This document shows, piece after piece, positions 1 to 10,946 of a DNA stretch of 64,000 bases (position 1 is the stretch's first letter; each line of letters opens with the position of its first letter). The position numbers were made by a program, and so were the translations under genes. A model generated the notes under the pieces. That model saw only the letters and a program-made list of their open reading frames with translations, ran no database searches and was not told where the DNA came from. Source of the stretch: Ktedonobacteria bacterium (GTDB lineage Bacteria; Chloroflexota; Ktedonobacteria; Ktedonobacterales; JACDGC01); the NCBI GenBank assembly GCA_027459785.1, contig DAIDGU010000070.1, positions 1 to 64,000 on the forward strand, read 5' to 3'.

Positions 1-201
1 ACCCACCCCATATCGCCACCGCTACGCCCTTAATGGAGTAAGTGCGCTTTCAGTGCGTCCCGTCCTGGTCAATGGCCGAGATTCATCCCTATATCCGCCG
101 TTTCGGTATGGATATTGCGGCAGAGCACCCAGGCGCTCTGCCGACAGAGCGGCTGACGACGGTCGATCCCATTTCACGAAACGACGGAAGGATAATGCAC
201 A

Positions 202-390
202 ATGGCCGAGACCAAAGGACGCGGACGCGGATTCGCCTCAATGGATCGTGATAAGCAACGCCAGATCGCCAGTAAGGGCGGCAGGGCGGCGCATGCCACC
301 GGCACGGCGCACGAATGGAGCAGTGAAGAGGCGCGGGCCGCCGGGCGCAAGGGCGGCATCGCCACCCGCAAGCGTGTCACAGCAGACTGA
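202..390 (+). CDS. KGG-repeat general stress protein
   Basis: Encodes a 62-residue, very basic, hydrophilic protein. Two Lys-Gly-Gly cores are visible, SKGGRAAH at about residues 24-31 and RKGGIATRK at about 49-57, the signature of the con-10/GsiB-like KGG stress protein family. Members accumulate in the cytoplasm under desiccation, starvation or glucose stress; their molecular action is poorly known. A purine-rich stretch (GGAAGG) lies about 9 bases before the ATG. The gene is monocistronic: the next gene is 110 bases away behind its own promoter-like region. A second, longer KGG protein lies near 53.3 kb. Family assignment is firm; the stress role is inferred from the family. Confidence 0.85.
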   Translation: MAETKGRGRGFASMDRDKQRQIASKGGRAAHATGTAHEWSSEEARAAGRKGGIATRKRVTAD

Positions 391-444
391 GGTGCATACC
401 TCACACTGGCACTGAAGATGCTGTCGCCGGTCACGACCATAGGC

Positions 445-471
445 TATACTCGTTAAGGAACGAGATCGTTC
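445..471 (+). promoter_or_regulatory. -10 element with adjacent palindrome
   Basis: A TATACT hexamer at 445-450 is followed by the perfect inverted repeat GAACGA-GA-TCGTTC at 458-471. This places a possible operator at the expected transcription start of the downstream membrane protein gene. The -35 region (TGTCGC at 422-427) is weak. The palindrome resembles Gram-positive SOS boxes but has six, not four, bases between GAAC and GTTC, so a LexA role is not claimed. Confidence 0.35.
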
Positions 472-502
472 TTTCATCCATCGCGCAAAACGAGAGGCTC
501 CT

Positions 503-1042
503 ATGGCACAGACGACATCATCTTCCAACACATCCCCAGACGTTTCTCCAACTCCTCCCCGCCGCCCTGCGGCTGGCCGGCGCGTCGCCCTCGGTGCCGC
601 CGCGCTGGTGCTGGGTGTGGGGGCGGTGTTGGGAATCATCGCGCATAACCATAGCGCGGCACCCACCAGCGCCGCCAATCCCACGCAGACCGGCTGCCCC
701 TCCGCCGCCGCGCTGCCTGCCGGCTCGCCCGCACCCACGACCACGATCACGCTGGGCGCGGCCAATAGTACGACCCAGGCGCATATCGGCGATATCATCG
801 CCGTCACCCTCCCTTCCAGCACGCAATTTTATTGGTCAGCCTTGCCCGCCCCCACCACGGCGCTGCAAATGCTCGCCCCCGCCGGCTATTACGACGCCGC
901 CCAGCATGCCTGTGTGTGGCGCTTCAAAGCCACCGCCGCCGGCCAAAACGTCCTCGGCTTCACGCGCCAAATGCGCTGCACCAAGGGCATCATCTGCTCC
1001 CCCCTCATTCTGGAAGTGCGCTTCGCGCTCGTCGTCCACTAG
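503..1042 (+). CDS. Membrane-anchored extracytoplasmic protein, possibly chagasin-like
   Basis: Encodes 179 residues of uncertain function. A Ser/Thr/Pro-rich cytoplasmic tail (1-27) precedes one hydrophobic helix at about 28-47, followed by a Pro/Ala/Thr linker and a beta-rich domain from about residue 95 to the end. The domain starts with GDIIAVTLPS and ends with a WRF-x-A-x-x-A-G-x-N-x-L pattern, which is reminiscent of chagasin/I42 cysteine-protease inhibitors; this likeness is weak and is an inference. Several cysteines in the outer domain (for example in MRCTKGIIC) could form disulfides. The start follows GAGAGGCTCCT, a reasonable ribosome site. Likely exported and N-terminally anchored. 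Confidence 0.6.
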   Translation: MAQTTSSSNTSPDVSPTPPRRPAAGRRVALGAAALVLGVGAVLGIIAHNHSAAPTSAANPTQTGCPSAAALPAGSPAPTTTITLGAANSTTQAHIGDIIAVTLPSSTQFYWSALPAPTTALQMLAPAGYYDAAQHACVWRFKATAAGQNVLGFTRQMRCTKGIICSPLILEVRFALVVH

Positions 1043-1062
1043 CATAATGCAGTCCCATCGGT

Positions 1063-1091
1063 TTGACCTGTAGGTACGGGTCTGGTATGAT
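1063..1091 (+). promoter_or_regulatory. Sigma-70-type promoter
   Basis: TTGACC at 1063-1068 and TATGAT at 1086-1091 are separated by 17 bases, close to the housekeeping consensus. It points toward the membrane protein gene starting at 1157. Confidence 0.6.
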
Positions 1092-1156
1092 GAGGAAAAG
1101 AGATCCGCGCGGCGGACATTGCACTGCTATGAGTTGTCCGCTTTCTGGAGGAAACG

Positions 1157-1621
1157 ATGGGTAATCTGTTCGCCTGGCTTTTCACTGATCCCGCGACAGA
1201 AGGAGCGAACGCGGGCCTGAGCGGCGCGACGCCGATGAACTTCACCCCCTGGATCATCCTGGTCGTCATCGCCTTGCTGATCCCGATCTATTACGCGCTG
1301 GAAGGGCGCCGCAAGATCCCCGGCCTGAAAGATCACGGCGTCTGGAAATACATCTTAGACCGCATGACAAACCAGATCTGGCCGTGGGCGTTTGTCGGCA
1401 TCGCCGTCCTCTTCTTCCGCTGGTCCTTCACCACCTCCTTCTTCGCCTGGCGCATTTGGATGGTCGCGTGGGTCGCGTGGGCACTGGGGCTGGTCGCCTA
1501 TTGGATCTACTACTTCATCCGCCAGTATCCCGGCCACATGGTCGCTTACCAGAAACGCGCCGAACTCTCGAAATTTCTGCCCAATAGCAATCGGCGGCGC
1601 ACCGCTGGCGCGCGGCGCTGA
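1157..1621 (+). CDS. Small multi-span membrane protein of unknown function
   Basis: A 154-residue protein with three clear hydrophobic stretches, at about residues 31-48, 74-92 and 96-122, and a basic C-terminal tail ending in RRRTAGARR. No catalytic motif or known family is recognised. The start is well supported: GGAGGAAA lies six to nine bases upstream of the ATG, and a good promoter sits 66 bases before it. The gene ends 23 bases before priA and may be co-transcribed with it. Cytoplasmic-membrane location is inferred from the hydrophobicity; the role is unknown. Confidence 0.65.
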   Translation: MGNLFAWLFTDPATEGANAGLSGATPMNFTPWIILVVIALLIPIYYALEGRRKIPGLKDHGVWKYILDRMTNQIWPWAFVGIAVLFFRWSFTTSFFAWRIWMVAWVAWALGLVAYWIYYFIRQYPGHMVAYQKRAELSKFLPNSNRRRTAGARR

Positions 1622-1644
1622 GCGCAGAAAATCGAGCGCGCTTT

Positions 1645-4542
<2,898 letters not shown>

Positions 4543-4562
4543 CATCAATAGGAGGCATCGGC

Positions 4563-5384
4563 ATGACCGACACCGCTGATCTCGCCCAGATCGTCGAAAC
4601 GAGCCTGATCGCCTACGCCGCCAATTACGGCACGTTGCCCGGCGCACAGTGGCATGCCACGCCGCCCTGCGACTGGCTGCTGACGGGCATTCCCGACGCG
4701 CTCTATAACGGCGTGGAGCGCGCCAGCTTCGCGCCGAATCAGTTGGATGCGCAGATCGCGGCGGCGCTCGCGCCCTTCGCCGCGCGGGACGTGCCGGCAC
4801 TGTGGCATCTCGGCCCGGCCACTCCCGCGCCGGATCTCGCGGCGGCTCTGCCGGCCCACGGCCTCACCCACGAAGAAGACGAACCCGCGATGGTGCTGGA
4901 TCTCGCCACCTGGCACGATAGCACACCCATGCCGGCGGATCTGGTTATCCAGCTCGTCGATACGGATGCCGCGATGCGCGACTGGATCAACGTCTGGCTC
5001 TTTCCGGATGCGGTGCCAGCAGAGGTGCGGGCGCGCTGTTACGCCGCCGAAGCCGGCCTGGGCTACGCCCCCGCCCGCCCGCTACGGCACATCCTGGGTC
5101 TGCTGGCGGGCCGGCCCGTCGCCTGCGCCAAGCTCTTCGTCAGCGACGGCATCGCCACCGTGCATTATGTGGTAACGCATGTGGACGTGCGCCGCAGGGG
5201 CATCGGCACGGCCATGACCTGCGCCGTCCTGCGGATGGCCCGCGCGCTGGGCTTGACCCATGCCGTCCTCACTGCCTCGGACGAGGGCTACCCGATCTAC
5301 CAGCGGCTGGGCTTTCGCACCGTCGGCACGCGGCGCACATTCCTCTATCGCCCACCAGCCGACGCAAAAACACTGGGGGCTTGA
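4563..5384 (+). CDS. GNAT-family N-acetyltransferase
   Basis: A 273-residue protein whose C-terminal third carries the GNAT acetyl-CoA fold. The stretch DVRRRGIGTAM at about 205-215 is the pyrophosphate-binding R/Q-x-x-G-x-G/A loop, followed by a helix and the strand-turn YPIYQRLGFRTVG typical of motif B. The N-terminal half (about 1-130) looks like a degenerate second GNAT-like domain, as in tandem GNAT proteins; that is inferred from length and position. The substrate cannot be told. AGGAGG lies seven bases before the ATG. It sits 20 bases downstream of priA, so it is probably co-transcribed with it without an obvious functional link. Confidence 0.8.
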   Translation: MTDTADLAQIVETSLIAYAANYGTLPGAQWHATPPCDWLLTGIPDALYNGVERASFAPNQLDAQIAAALAPFAARDVPALWHLGPATPAPDLAAALPAHGLTHEEDEPAMVLDLATWHDSTPMPADLVIQLVDTDAAMRDWINVWLFPDAVPAEVRARCYAAEAGLGYAPARPLRHILGLLAGRPVACAKLFVSDGIATVHYVVTHVDVRRRGIGTAMTCAVLRMARALGLTHAVLTASDEGYPIYQRLGFRTVGTRRTFLYRPPADAKTLGA

Positions 5385-5401
5385 ACATAAGGGGGAATGG
5401 G

Positions 5402-5472
5402 TGCGGGTAGCGAGAATCGAACTCGCGCCCCATGCTTGGAAGGCACGTGTACTACCATTATACCATACCCGC
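5402..5472 (-). tRNA. tRNA-Gly(TCC)
   Basis: Read on the minus strand, the sequence folds into a complete 71-base cloverleaf. The acceptor stem is GCGGGTA/TACCCGC, the D stem GTAT/GTAC encloses AATGGTA, the anticodon stem CGTGC/GCATG encloses CTTCCAA with anticodon TCC, and the T arm is GCGAG-TTCGATT-CTCGC. The discriminator base is A. The genome continues CCCA rather than CCA, so the CCA end is not exactly encoded. TCC reads GGA/GGG glycine codons. A strong promoter ends nine bases upstream of the 5' end. Confidence 0.95.
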
Positions 5473-5481
5473 AACGCCCAC

Positions 5482-5511
5482 ACTATACCACACCTGGGGT
5501 GGCGAGCGCAA
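5482..5511 (-). promoter_or_regulatory. Promoter of tRNA-Gly
   Basis: On the minus strand TTGCGC (5506-5511) and TATAGT (5482-5487) are 18 bases apart, and the -10 box ends nine bases before the tRNA 5' end, so transcription would start almost at the mature end. Just upstream is a short direct repeat, two copies of GACAGCAGTTTC-like sequence at about 5521-5545. Confidence 0.6.
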
Positions 5512-5705
5512 GCCGCCGTTTTGACAGCAGTTTCGACAGCAGTTACATATCCTCGGCTTGCTCCTGGCTAAAGTTGCCACATTGGATCCATGGGAGGAAG
5601 GGCAAGCCCAGCTTTGTGCCACCTTGCAAGCTATCTTTCCCCGCAACGGGTATGCGGTGGAATCGCTCCGCCAACCGGATACCGATAGCTAGACGAAAGG
5701 GCAGG

Positions 5706-8700
5706 CTACGCCGCGCCCTCCGCCACCAGTTCGCGCGCTGGCGGTGCGGCCTCGTCCTGTGTCCCCACGGTGACGGAGTTCGGTCCCAGCAAGTTTTCCA
5801 GCGCGGCGTGCAATTCGGGGCAATACTTCACATGGTTGTCGGCGGGGACCAGCACGGCCTGGGCAGCGTGGTCAGCGGCCAGGGGGACGAGCAGATCGAA
5901 CGTGTCGGGGCCGCGAAACTTACCTAACGTTTGCATTGCCTCATGAGCTTTGGTGATATCCACGGCGTCTTTGCCGGTGCGCGGGAGCGTGATGTGCAGG
6001 TGGTGGCGCACACGCTGCGCCTCGTCCTCGCTCACCACGATAGCCTCCGCGCGTTCCGCCGTGAAACGCACCTCGTCGTCGCGCATCTCCACCTTGCCGG
6101 TGACGAAAAGCCGAGCTTCCTCTGTCCATAGCGCCGCCGTCTCGGCATACAGGCGCGGGAAGACGGTGATCTCGATGCTGCCTTGCAGATCCTCGAACTG
6201 GACGATCAGCATCGTCGTGTTCTTCTTGGTGATGATGCGCCGCGCCTCCACCACGCGCCCGCCCAGCGTGATCTGCTGGCCGGCCCACTCGTCGCTGAGC
6301 GCGGGGATGAACGTCGTCACCTTCGCGCGCAACATCGTTTCCAGGTGGCTCAGCGGATGCGCCGAGAGGTAGAAGCCGATCAGGTCGCGCTCCCACGCCA
6401 GCAATTGTTCCTGCGGCTGTTCGGCAATGTTAGGTAGGTCGAAGCGCGCGATTCCGTTTTCTTCCACGTCGCCGAATAGGCTCGTCTGGCCCGTCTTGCG
6501 ATTCTTCTGCTGTTGCTGGCCCAGCTTGATGGCGCTGTCGAGTGCATTCAAGAGGCGCGTGCGCGTCCCCAGCGTATCCAGCCCGCCGGCCTTGATCAAG
6601 CATTCGACCGTCGAGCGCGTCACCGTCTTGCCGTCCACCCGCGCGCAAAGGTCGGCCAGGTTGCGGAAGGGACCGTTGGCTTTGCGCTCACTGATGATCT
6701 CGTCGATGGGCTTGCTGCCGACGTTCTTGATGGCCAGCAGCCCGAAGCGCACCGCCCGCCGGCCATCCGCCGCCGTTTCCACGGTGAAGCCGGCCTCGCT
6801 GGCGTTGACATCCGGCGCGAGCACCTGCACGCCCATCCGCCGGCACTCGGCGATGGCTCCCAGCACCTTCTTCGTGTCGCTGGCTTCGGTCGTCAGCGTC
6901 GCCGCCATGAACTCCGCCGTGTAGTTCGCTTTCAGGAACGCCGTCTGGTACGACACCCAGGCATAGGCGCAGGCATGCGCCTTGTTGAAGCCGTAGCCGG
7001 AGAACGGTTCGATGAGATCGTACAACTGGGTGGCGATCTTCTCGCTGATCTTGTTCTTGATGCAGCCGTTGATGAACTTTTCCCGATACTTCTGCATCTC
7101 CTCCAGCTTCTTTTTGCCCATCGCCTTGCGGAAAGCGTCCACCTCCAGCCAGGTGAAGCCGGCCAGGTTGACGGCGATCAGCAGCACCTGATCCTGATAC
7201 ACGATGATGCCATAGGACTCTTTCAGGAAGCGTTCGAGGTCGGGATGCAGGTACGTCACGACCTTCTTGCCGTGCTTGGAGGCGATGAAGTCGGGGATCG
7301 AATCCATCGGGCCGGGGCGATAGAGCGCGACCATCGCGGTCAGATCTTCGACGCAGGTCGGCTTCAGTTCGCCCAGGTAGCGGCGCATGGCCCCGGACTC
7401 GAATTGGAAGACGCCGGTCGTTTCGCCCTGGCCCAACAATTGAAACGTCTTCTCCGCCTCCGGCCCCTCCGTCGGCAGGCGATCCAGGTCCAGGTCGATG
7501 CCGCGCGTCTCTTTGACGAACTTCTGCGCGTTCTGCAAGATCGTCAGGTTCGACAGGCCCAGAAAATCCATTTTCAAGAGGCCCAGCGCCTCGATGTGCG
7601 CCTGCTCGTACTGCGCGATCATCCACGACTTCGGATCTTTCGGGTCGCGCAGGTGCAGGGGAACGACGTTCACCAGCGGGTCGCGCCCGATGACGACGCC
7701 GGCGGCATGCACGCCCGTCGAGCGCACCGAGCCTTCGACCGAGCGCGCCATGTCGTAGATCTTCTTGGTGTTCGGATCATTCTGGTACAACTGCTGGAGA
7801 TCCCGCACGCCATCCATCGCGGAATCCAGCGTGACCTTGGGGCCAGTGGGGATGAGCCGCGCGATGCGGTCGGCGTCGGATTGCATGCCGAGCGTGCGGC
7901 CCACGTCGCGCACCGAGGCTTTCGCCGCCAGTGTGCCGAAGGTGACGATCTGCGCCACGCGATCCCAGCCGTACTTTTCGGCGACGTAGATGATGATCTC
8001 TTCACGCCGGTCGTCGGGGAAGTCGGTGTCGATATCAGGCATAGACTTGCGTTCGGGGTTCAAGAACCGCTCGAAGAGCAGATCATAGCGCATCGGATCG
8101 ACGTTCGAGATGCCCAGGCAATAGCTCACCAGGCTGCCGGCGGCGGAGCCGCGCGCCACGCAACGGATGCCCTTGCTGCGCGCATAATTGACGAAATCCC
8201 ACACGATCAAGAAGTATGACGTGAAGCCCTTGCTATTGATGATGCCTAGCTCATATTCGATCTTGGCGCGGGCGCGTTCATTGATCTCGCCGAAGATGCG
8301 AAACGCGCCCTGCTCCACCTGATGGCGCAGATAGACTTCCTGCGAGGGAAACTCCGGCGGGATGGGGAATTCCGGCAACGATGCCTCGCCGAAGGGGATC
8401 GTCACGTTGCAGCGTTCGGCCACGGCCATCGTGTTGCGCAAGGCATCTGGCACGTCGCCGAAAAGCGCCGCCATCTCGGCGGGACTCTTCAGGTAATATT
8501 CCTTGCTGTCGAAGCGCATGCGCTTGGGGTCGTCCAGCGTCTTGCCGGTCTGGATGCACAGCAGCACATCCTGCGCGTCGGCGTCATGGCTGCTGACGTA
8601 GTGCAGGTCGTTCGTCGCCAACAGGGGCAGGCCCGTCTCGCGGCTGAGATCGTAAAGCATCTGGTTGAGCCTGGTTTGCTCGCTGCCCTCGCCGTGATGC

Positions 8701-9224
8701 TCCTGGATCTCCAGGAAGAAGCGGTCCTGAAACAACTCGCGGTACCAGTTCACCGTCTGCCGTGCGCCGTTCAGGTCGCCTTTCAGCAGCAATTTCGGGA
8801 TCTCGCCCGATAGGCAGCTTGAGGTGGCGATGATGCCTTCGCTATACTGCGCCAGCGTCTCGCGGTCCAGCCGGGGGCGCAAGTAATAGCCCTGCGTGTG
8901 CGCCAGCGTCGTCAGCTTGAGCAGATTGCGATAGCCCACGTCGTTTTCGGCCAGCAACAGCAGGTGCCAGTAATCATACTGACCCGTGCGGTCGCTCATC
9001 GCGCGCGGCGTCAGATAGCTTTCGACACCGATGATAGGTTTGATGCCAGCGTCTTTGCACGCCTGATAGAACTCGATGGTGCCAAACATCGCGCCGTGGT
9101 CGGTCAGCGCCAGCGCGTTCATCCCCTGATCTTTAGCGGCCTTCACCAGCTTCTTGATGCGCGAATGCCCATCCAGCAGGGAATATTCGCTATGGACGTG
9201 GAGGTGCGTGAATTCAGCAGCCAT
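5706..9224 (-). CDS. dnaE: DNA polymerase III subunit alpha
   Basis: The replicative polymerase catalytic subunit, 1172 residues, the normal length for DnaE1. The N-terminal PHP domain begins with HLHVHSEYSLLDG at about 8-20 and continues with ALTDHGAMFG. The catalytic palm motif PDIDTDFPDD lies at about 396-405 and the fingers/thumb region has the usual helix-hairpin-helix. An OB-fold nucleic-acid domain is seen near 950-1060 (GGRVVEARRIITKKNTTM). GGAG lies eight bases before the ATG. It is a single-gene unit, convergent with nothing obvious and followed by tRNA-Gly on the same strand. No intein is present, unlike the dnaE of many cyanobacteria. Confidence 0.97.
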   Translation of the reverse strand: MAAEFTHLHVHSEYSLLDGHSRIKKLVKAAKDQGMNALALTDHGAMFGTIEFYQACKDAGIKPIIGVESYLTPRAMSDRTGQYDYWHLLLLAENDVGYRNLLKLTTLAHTQGYYLRPRLDRETLAQYSEGIIATSSCLSGEIPKLLLKGDLNGARQTVNWYRELFQDRFFLEIQEHHGEGSEQTRLNQMLYDLSRETGLPLLATNDLHYVSSHDADAQDVLLCIQTGKTLDDPKRMRFDSKEYYLKSPAEMAALFGDVPDALRNTMAVAERCNVTIPFGEASLPEFPIPPEFPSQEVYLRHQVEQGAFRIFGEINERARAKIEYELGIINSKGFTSYFLIVWDFVNYARSKGIRCVARGSAAGSLVSYCLGISNVDPMRYDLLFERFLNPERKSMPDIDTDFPDDRREEIIIYVAEKYGWDRVAQIVTFGTLAAKASVRDVGRTLGMQSDADRIARLIPTGPKVTLDSAMDGVRDLQQLYQNDPNTKKIYDMARSVEGSVRSTGVHAAGVVIGRDPLVNVVPLHLRDPKDPKSWMIAQYEQAHIEALGLLKMDFLGLSNLTILQNAQKFVKETRGIDLDLDRLPTEGPEAEKTFQLLGQGETTGVFQFESGAMRRYLGELKPTCVEDLTAMVALYRPGPMDSIPDFIASKHGKKVVTYLHPDLERFLKESYGIIVYQDQVLLIAVNLAGFTWLEVDAFRKAMGKKKLEEMQKYREKFINGCIKNKISEKIATQLYDLIEPFSGYGFNKAHACAYAWVSYQTAFLKANYTAEFMAATLTTEASDTKKVLGAIAECRRMGVQVLAPDVNASEAGFTVETAADGRRAVRFGLLAIKNVGSKPIDEIISERKANGPFRNLADLCARVDGKTVTRSTVECLIKAGGLDTLGTRTRLLNALDSAIKLGQQQQKNRKTGQTSLFGDVEENGIARFDLPNIAEQPQEQLLAWERDLIGFYLSAHPLSHLETMLRAKVTTFIPALSDEWAGQQITLGGRVVEARRIITKKNTTMLIVQFEDLQGSIEITVFPRLYAETAALWTEEARLFVTGKVEMRDDEVRFTAERAEAIVVSEDEAQRVRHHLHITLPRTGKDAVDITKAHEAMQTLGKFRGPDTFDLLVPLAADHAAQAVLVPADNHVKYCPELHAALENLLGPNSVTVGTQDEAAPPARELVAEGAA

Positions 9225-9528
9225 CGAGCGGAATCTCCATCAAACAAATGGGGCGAGAGCGAACACGAAAATCACGAAACGCCACGAAAAACACGGGAGT
9301 ATGCACGGCAATGTCGTGGCCTTCGCGCCTCTGCGGGGCTTGCGTGTTCGCTTCGTCTGAGTTTTGGCAGAATGGTCTATCACTCAGTATACGGAACTGG
9401 CGGCGGGGTGTTCAAGGGCGCGGGACCAACGGGCGCGCGAGGGTGGGACCATTGGCAACAAACGATTGCTTTACGTTGCCCTGCGCTATCCTGAAACAGG
9501 AATACATAGACCAAAAGAAGTAGCTAAA
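9225..9528. other. Intergenic stretch with short direct repeats
   Basis: About 300 bases between divergent dnaE and the antitoxin-like gene hold no credible gene. A short-period repeat of CACGAAA-type units (about 9267-9294) is present, a pattern often seen in bacterial intergenic DNA. Confidence 0.5.
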
Positions 9529-9729
9529 ATGGCCAAGATGCTTGATATCCTTTCCTTTGCGGATGCCGCAACGCTACTCAATGTGCCGCAGATGTACGTC
9601 GCACAACTGATCAAAGATGGCGTGCTGCAACCAACGACGGAAGGATCCCTTCGTCGGCAGGATGTCATCGCGTATGCGCGTGAGCAAGCGGCACGAACTC
9701 ATGACGCGCTGGCCGAATTGGTGCAATGA
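9529..9729 (+). CDS. Excisionase/antitoxin-like helix-turn-helix protein, probably C-terminally truncated
   Basis: A 66-residue protein with the winged-helix pattern of excisionase-type antitoxins: SFADAATLLNVPQMYVAQLI (residues 9-28), then GVLQPTTEGSLRRQDVIAY, then an acidic/Ala helix. Such antitoxins normally continue for 10-20 more residues and are followed by a PIN-domain toxin on the same strand. Here the frame stops right after ALAELVQ, and the PIN start lies on the opposite strand, overlapping this 3' end. The ATG at 9529 is preferred because the similarity begins there; an upstream in-frame extension to 9364 has no family features. Probably a broken toxin-antitoxin locus. Confidence 0.6.
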   Translation: MAKMLDILSFADAATLLNVPQMYVAQLIKDGVLQPTTEGSLRRQDVIAYAREQAARTHDALAELVQ

Positions 9730-9769
9730 AAAGCACGTTAGCGTCCAAGATAGCAACCGGCCCCGCCAT
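9665..9769 (-). pseudogene. PIN-domain toxin remnant (N-terminus only)
   Basis: On the minus strand an ATG at 9769 has an ideal AGGAGG site eight bases upstream. It opens a 34-codon frame starting MAGPVAILDANVLFIAPIR. That is the first beta strand and catalytic aspartate (LDAN) of VapC-like PIN ribonucleases. After APIR the family likeness ends and the frame runs antisense through the end of the antitoxin-like gene to a stop at 9665. The later acidic residues of the PIN active site are missing, so no nuclease activity is expected. The layout suggests an inversion or deletion broke a once co-directional pair; this is inferred. Confidence 0.55.
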
Positions 9770-9908
9770 CAACAAGCCCTCCTCGTATGGCAAACATACA
9801 TTGAAGTTTAGGCTATAACCATCAATTTTGCAAGAATGATCGCGGTACCTGGCCGGCGTGTGGCATGCTATACATAAGAAAGCGACAAAGCCAGCAGGAG
9901 CAAGAACC

Positions 9909-10829
9909 ATGACCACTATCCCACGCCAGGTGCGCGTCGTCGAGGTGGGGCCGCGCGACGGCCTGCAAAACGAGAAGACGATTATCCCCACGGCAGCTAA
10001 GCTGCGCTTCATCGAACTGCTGAACACAGCCGGCTTCCCAGAGATCGAGGTCACGTCGTTCGTCAGCCCGAAGGCGATCCCGCAGCTCGCGGACGCCGCC
10101 GAGGTCTTTCCTGCGGTAGCGCAACAGCCAGGGACGCGCTATTCCGTGCTGGTGCCGAACGAGCGCGGCATGGCGCGGGCGGTGGCGGCGGGGGTAGCTG
10201 CCATCGCCGTCTTCACGGCAGCCTCGGAGTCGTTCACGCGCGCCAACATCAACATGACCATCGCCGAATCCATCGCCGCTTTCCGGCCCGTGGTCGCCAC
10301 AGCGCGGGCGGCGGGGATGCATGTGCGCGGTTACATCTCCACGGCGTTCGGCTGCCCTTACGAGGGGGCGGTGGCACCGGCGCAGGTGGTGCGGGTGGCG
10401 GCGGAGTTGCTGGCGCTGGGGGTGGACGAGCTGAGCATCGGCGATACCATCGGCGTCGCCACGCCGAATCAGGTGACGGACCTCGTTCCTTTGCTGGCGG
10501 AACAAGCGGGGCTGGACCGCCTGGCGCTGCACTTCCACGACACGCGCGGCACGGCGCTGGCGAACGTGCTGGCGGCGCTGCACCTGGGCGTCAGCACCTT
10601 CGATAGCGCGGCGGGCGGCGTGGGGGGCTGTCCCTATGCCCCCGGCGCGGCGGGCAACCTGGCGACCGAAGATTTGCTGTATATGCTGCACGGCATGGGC
10701 ATCCAGACGGGCATCGACCTGGCCGCCGTCGTGCGCGCCAGCAGCTACCTGGCCACCATCGTCCAGCGCCCGCTCACCAGCAAATATCTGCAAGCGGCAA
10801 TCAGCGCCAGGCAAACAGATATACCATAG
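9909..10829 (+). CDS. mvaB: Hydroxymethylglutaryl-CoA lyase
   Basis: Predicted to cleave HMG-CoA into acetyl-CoA and acetoacetate, in leucine degradation or ketone metabolism. The 306-residue product is a DRE-TIM barrel of normal length. The metal and substrate loop VGPRDGLQNE lies at about 12-21, the metal-binding HFHDTRG at about 216-222, and the signature cysteine loop GGVGGCPYAPGAAGN at about 238-252. The ATG at 9909 is preferred over one at 9858 because CAGGAG lies nine bases upstream and the barrel begins at once. No other leucine-catabolism gene is nearby, so the substrate could be a related 3-hydroxyacyl-CoA. Confidence 0.9.
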   Translation: MTTIPRQVRVVEVGPRDGLQNEKTIIPTAAKLRFIELLNTAGFPEIEVTSFVSPKAIPQLADAAEVFPAVAQQPGTRYSVLVPNERGMARAVAAGVAAIAVFTAASESFTRANINMTIAESIAAFRPVVATARAAGMHVRGYISTAFGCPYEGAVAPAQVVRVAAELLALGVDELSIGDTIGVATPNQVTDLVPLLAEQAGLDRLALHFHDTRGTALANVLAALHLGVSTFDSAAGGVGGCPYAPGAAGNLATEDLLYMLHGMGIQTGIDLAAVVRASSYLATIVQRPLTSKYLQAAISARQTDIP

Positions 10830-10847
10830 CCTAATCAGGTAATGTAC

Positions 10848-10877
10848 TTGACGTGACATGCATCAATCCCCTACGAT
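10848..10877 (+). promoter_or_regulatory. Sigma-70-type promoter
   Basis: TTGACG (10848-10853) and TACGAT (10872-10877) are 18 bases apart, about 70 bases before the secreted dimethylformamidase-like gene. Confidence 0.5.
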
Positions 10878-10946
10878 AGAGCGGCCAGCGAGACGAGCAA
10901 TTGTTGCGTCCTGCTGCTGCAATCACCGTCGGGGAGATGTGCCGCC

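Noticed and set aside
458-471. LexA/SOS box
   Set aside because: The GAAC and GTTC arms are six bases apart instead of four, and the gene downstream has no damage-response hint.
6513-8219. A 568-codon open frame on the plus strand
   Set aside because: It is fully antisense to dnaE; long antisense frames are expected in GC-rich coding DNA, and the translation shows no family motif.
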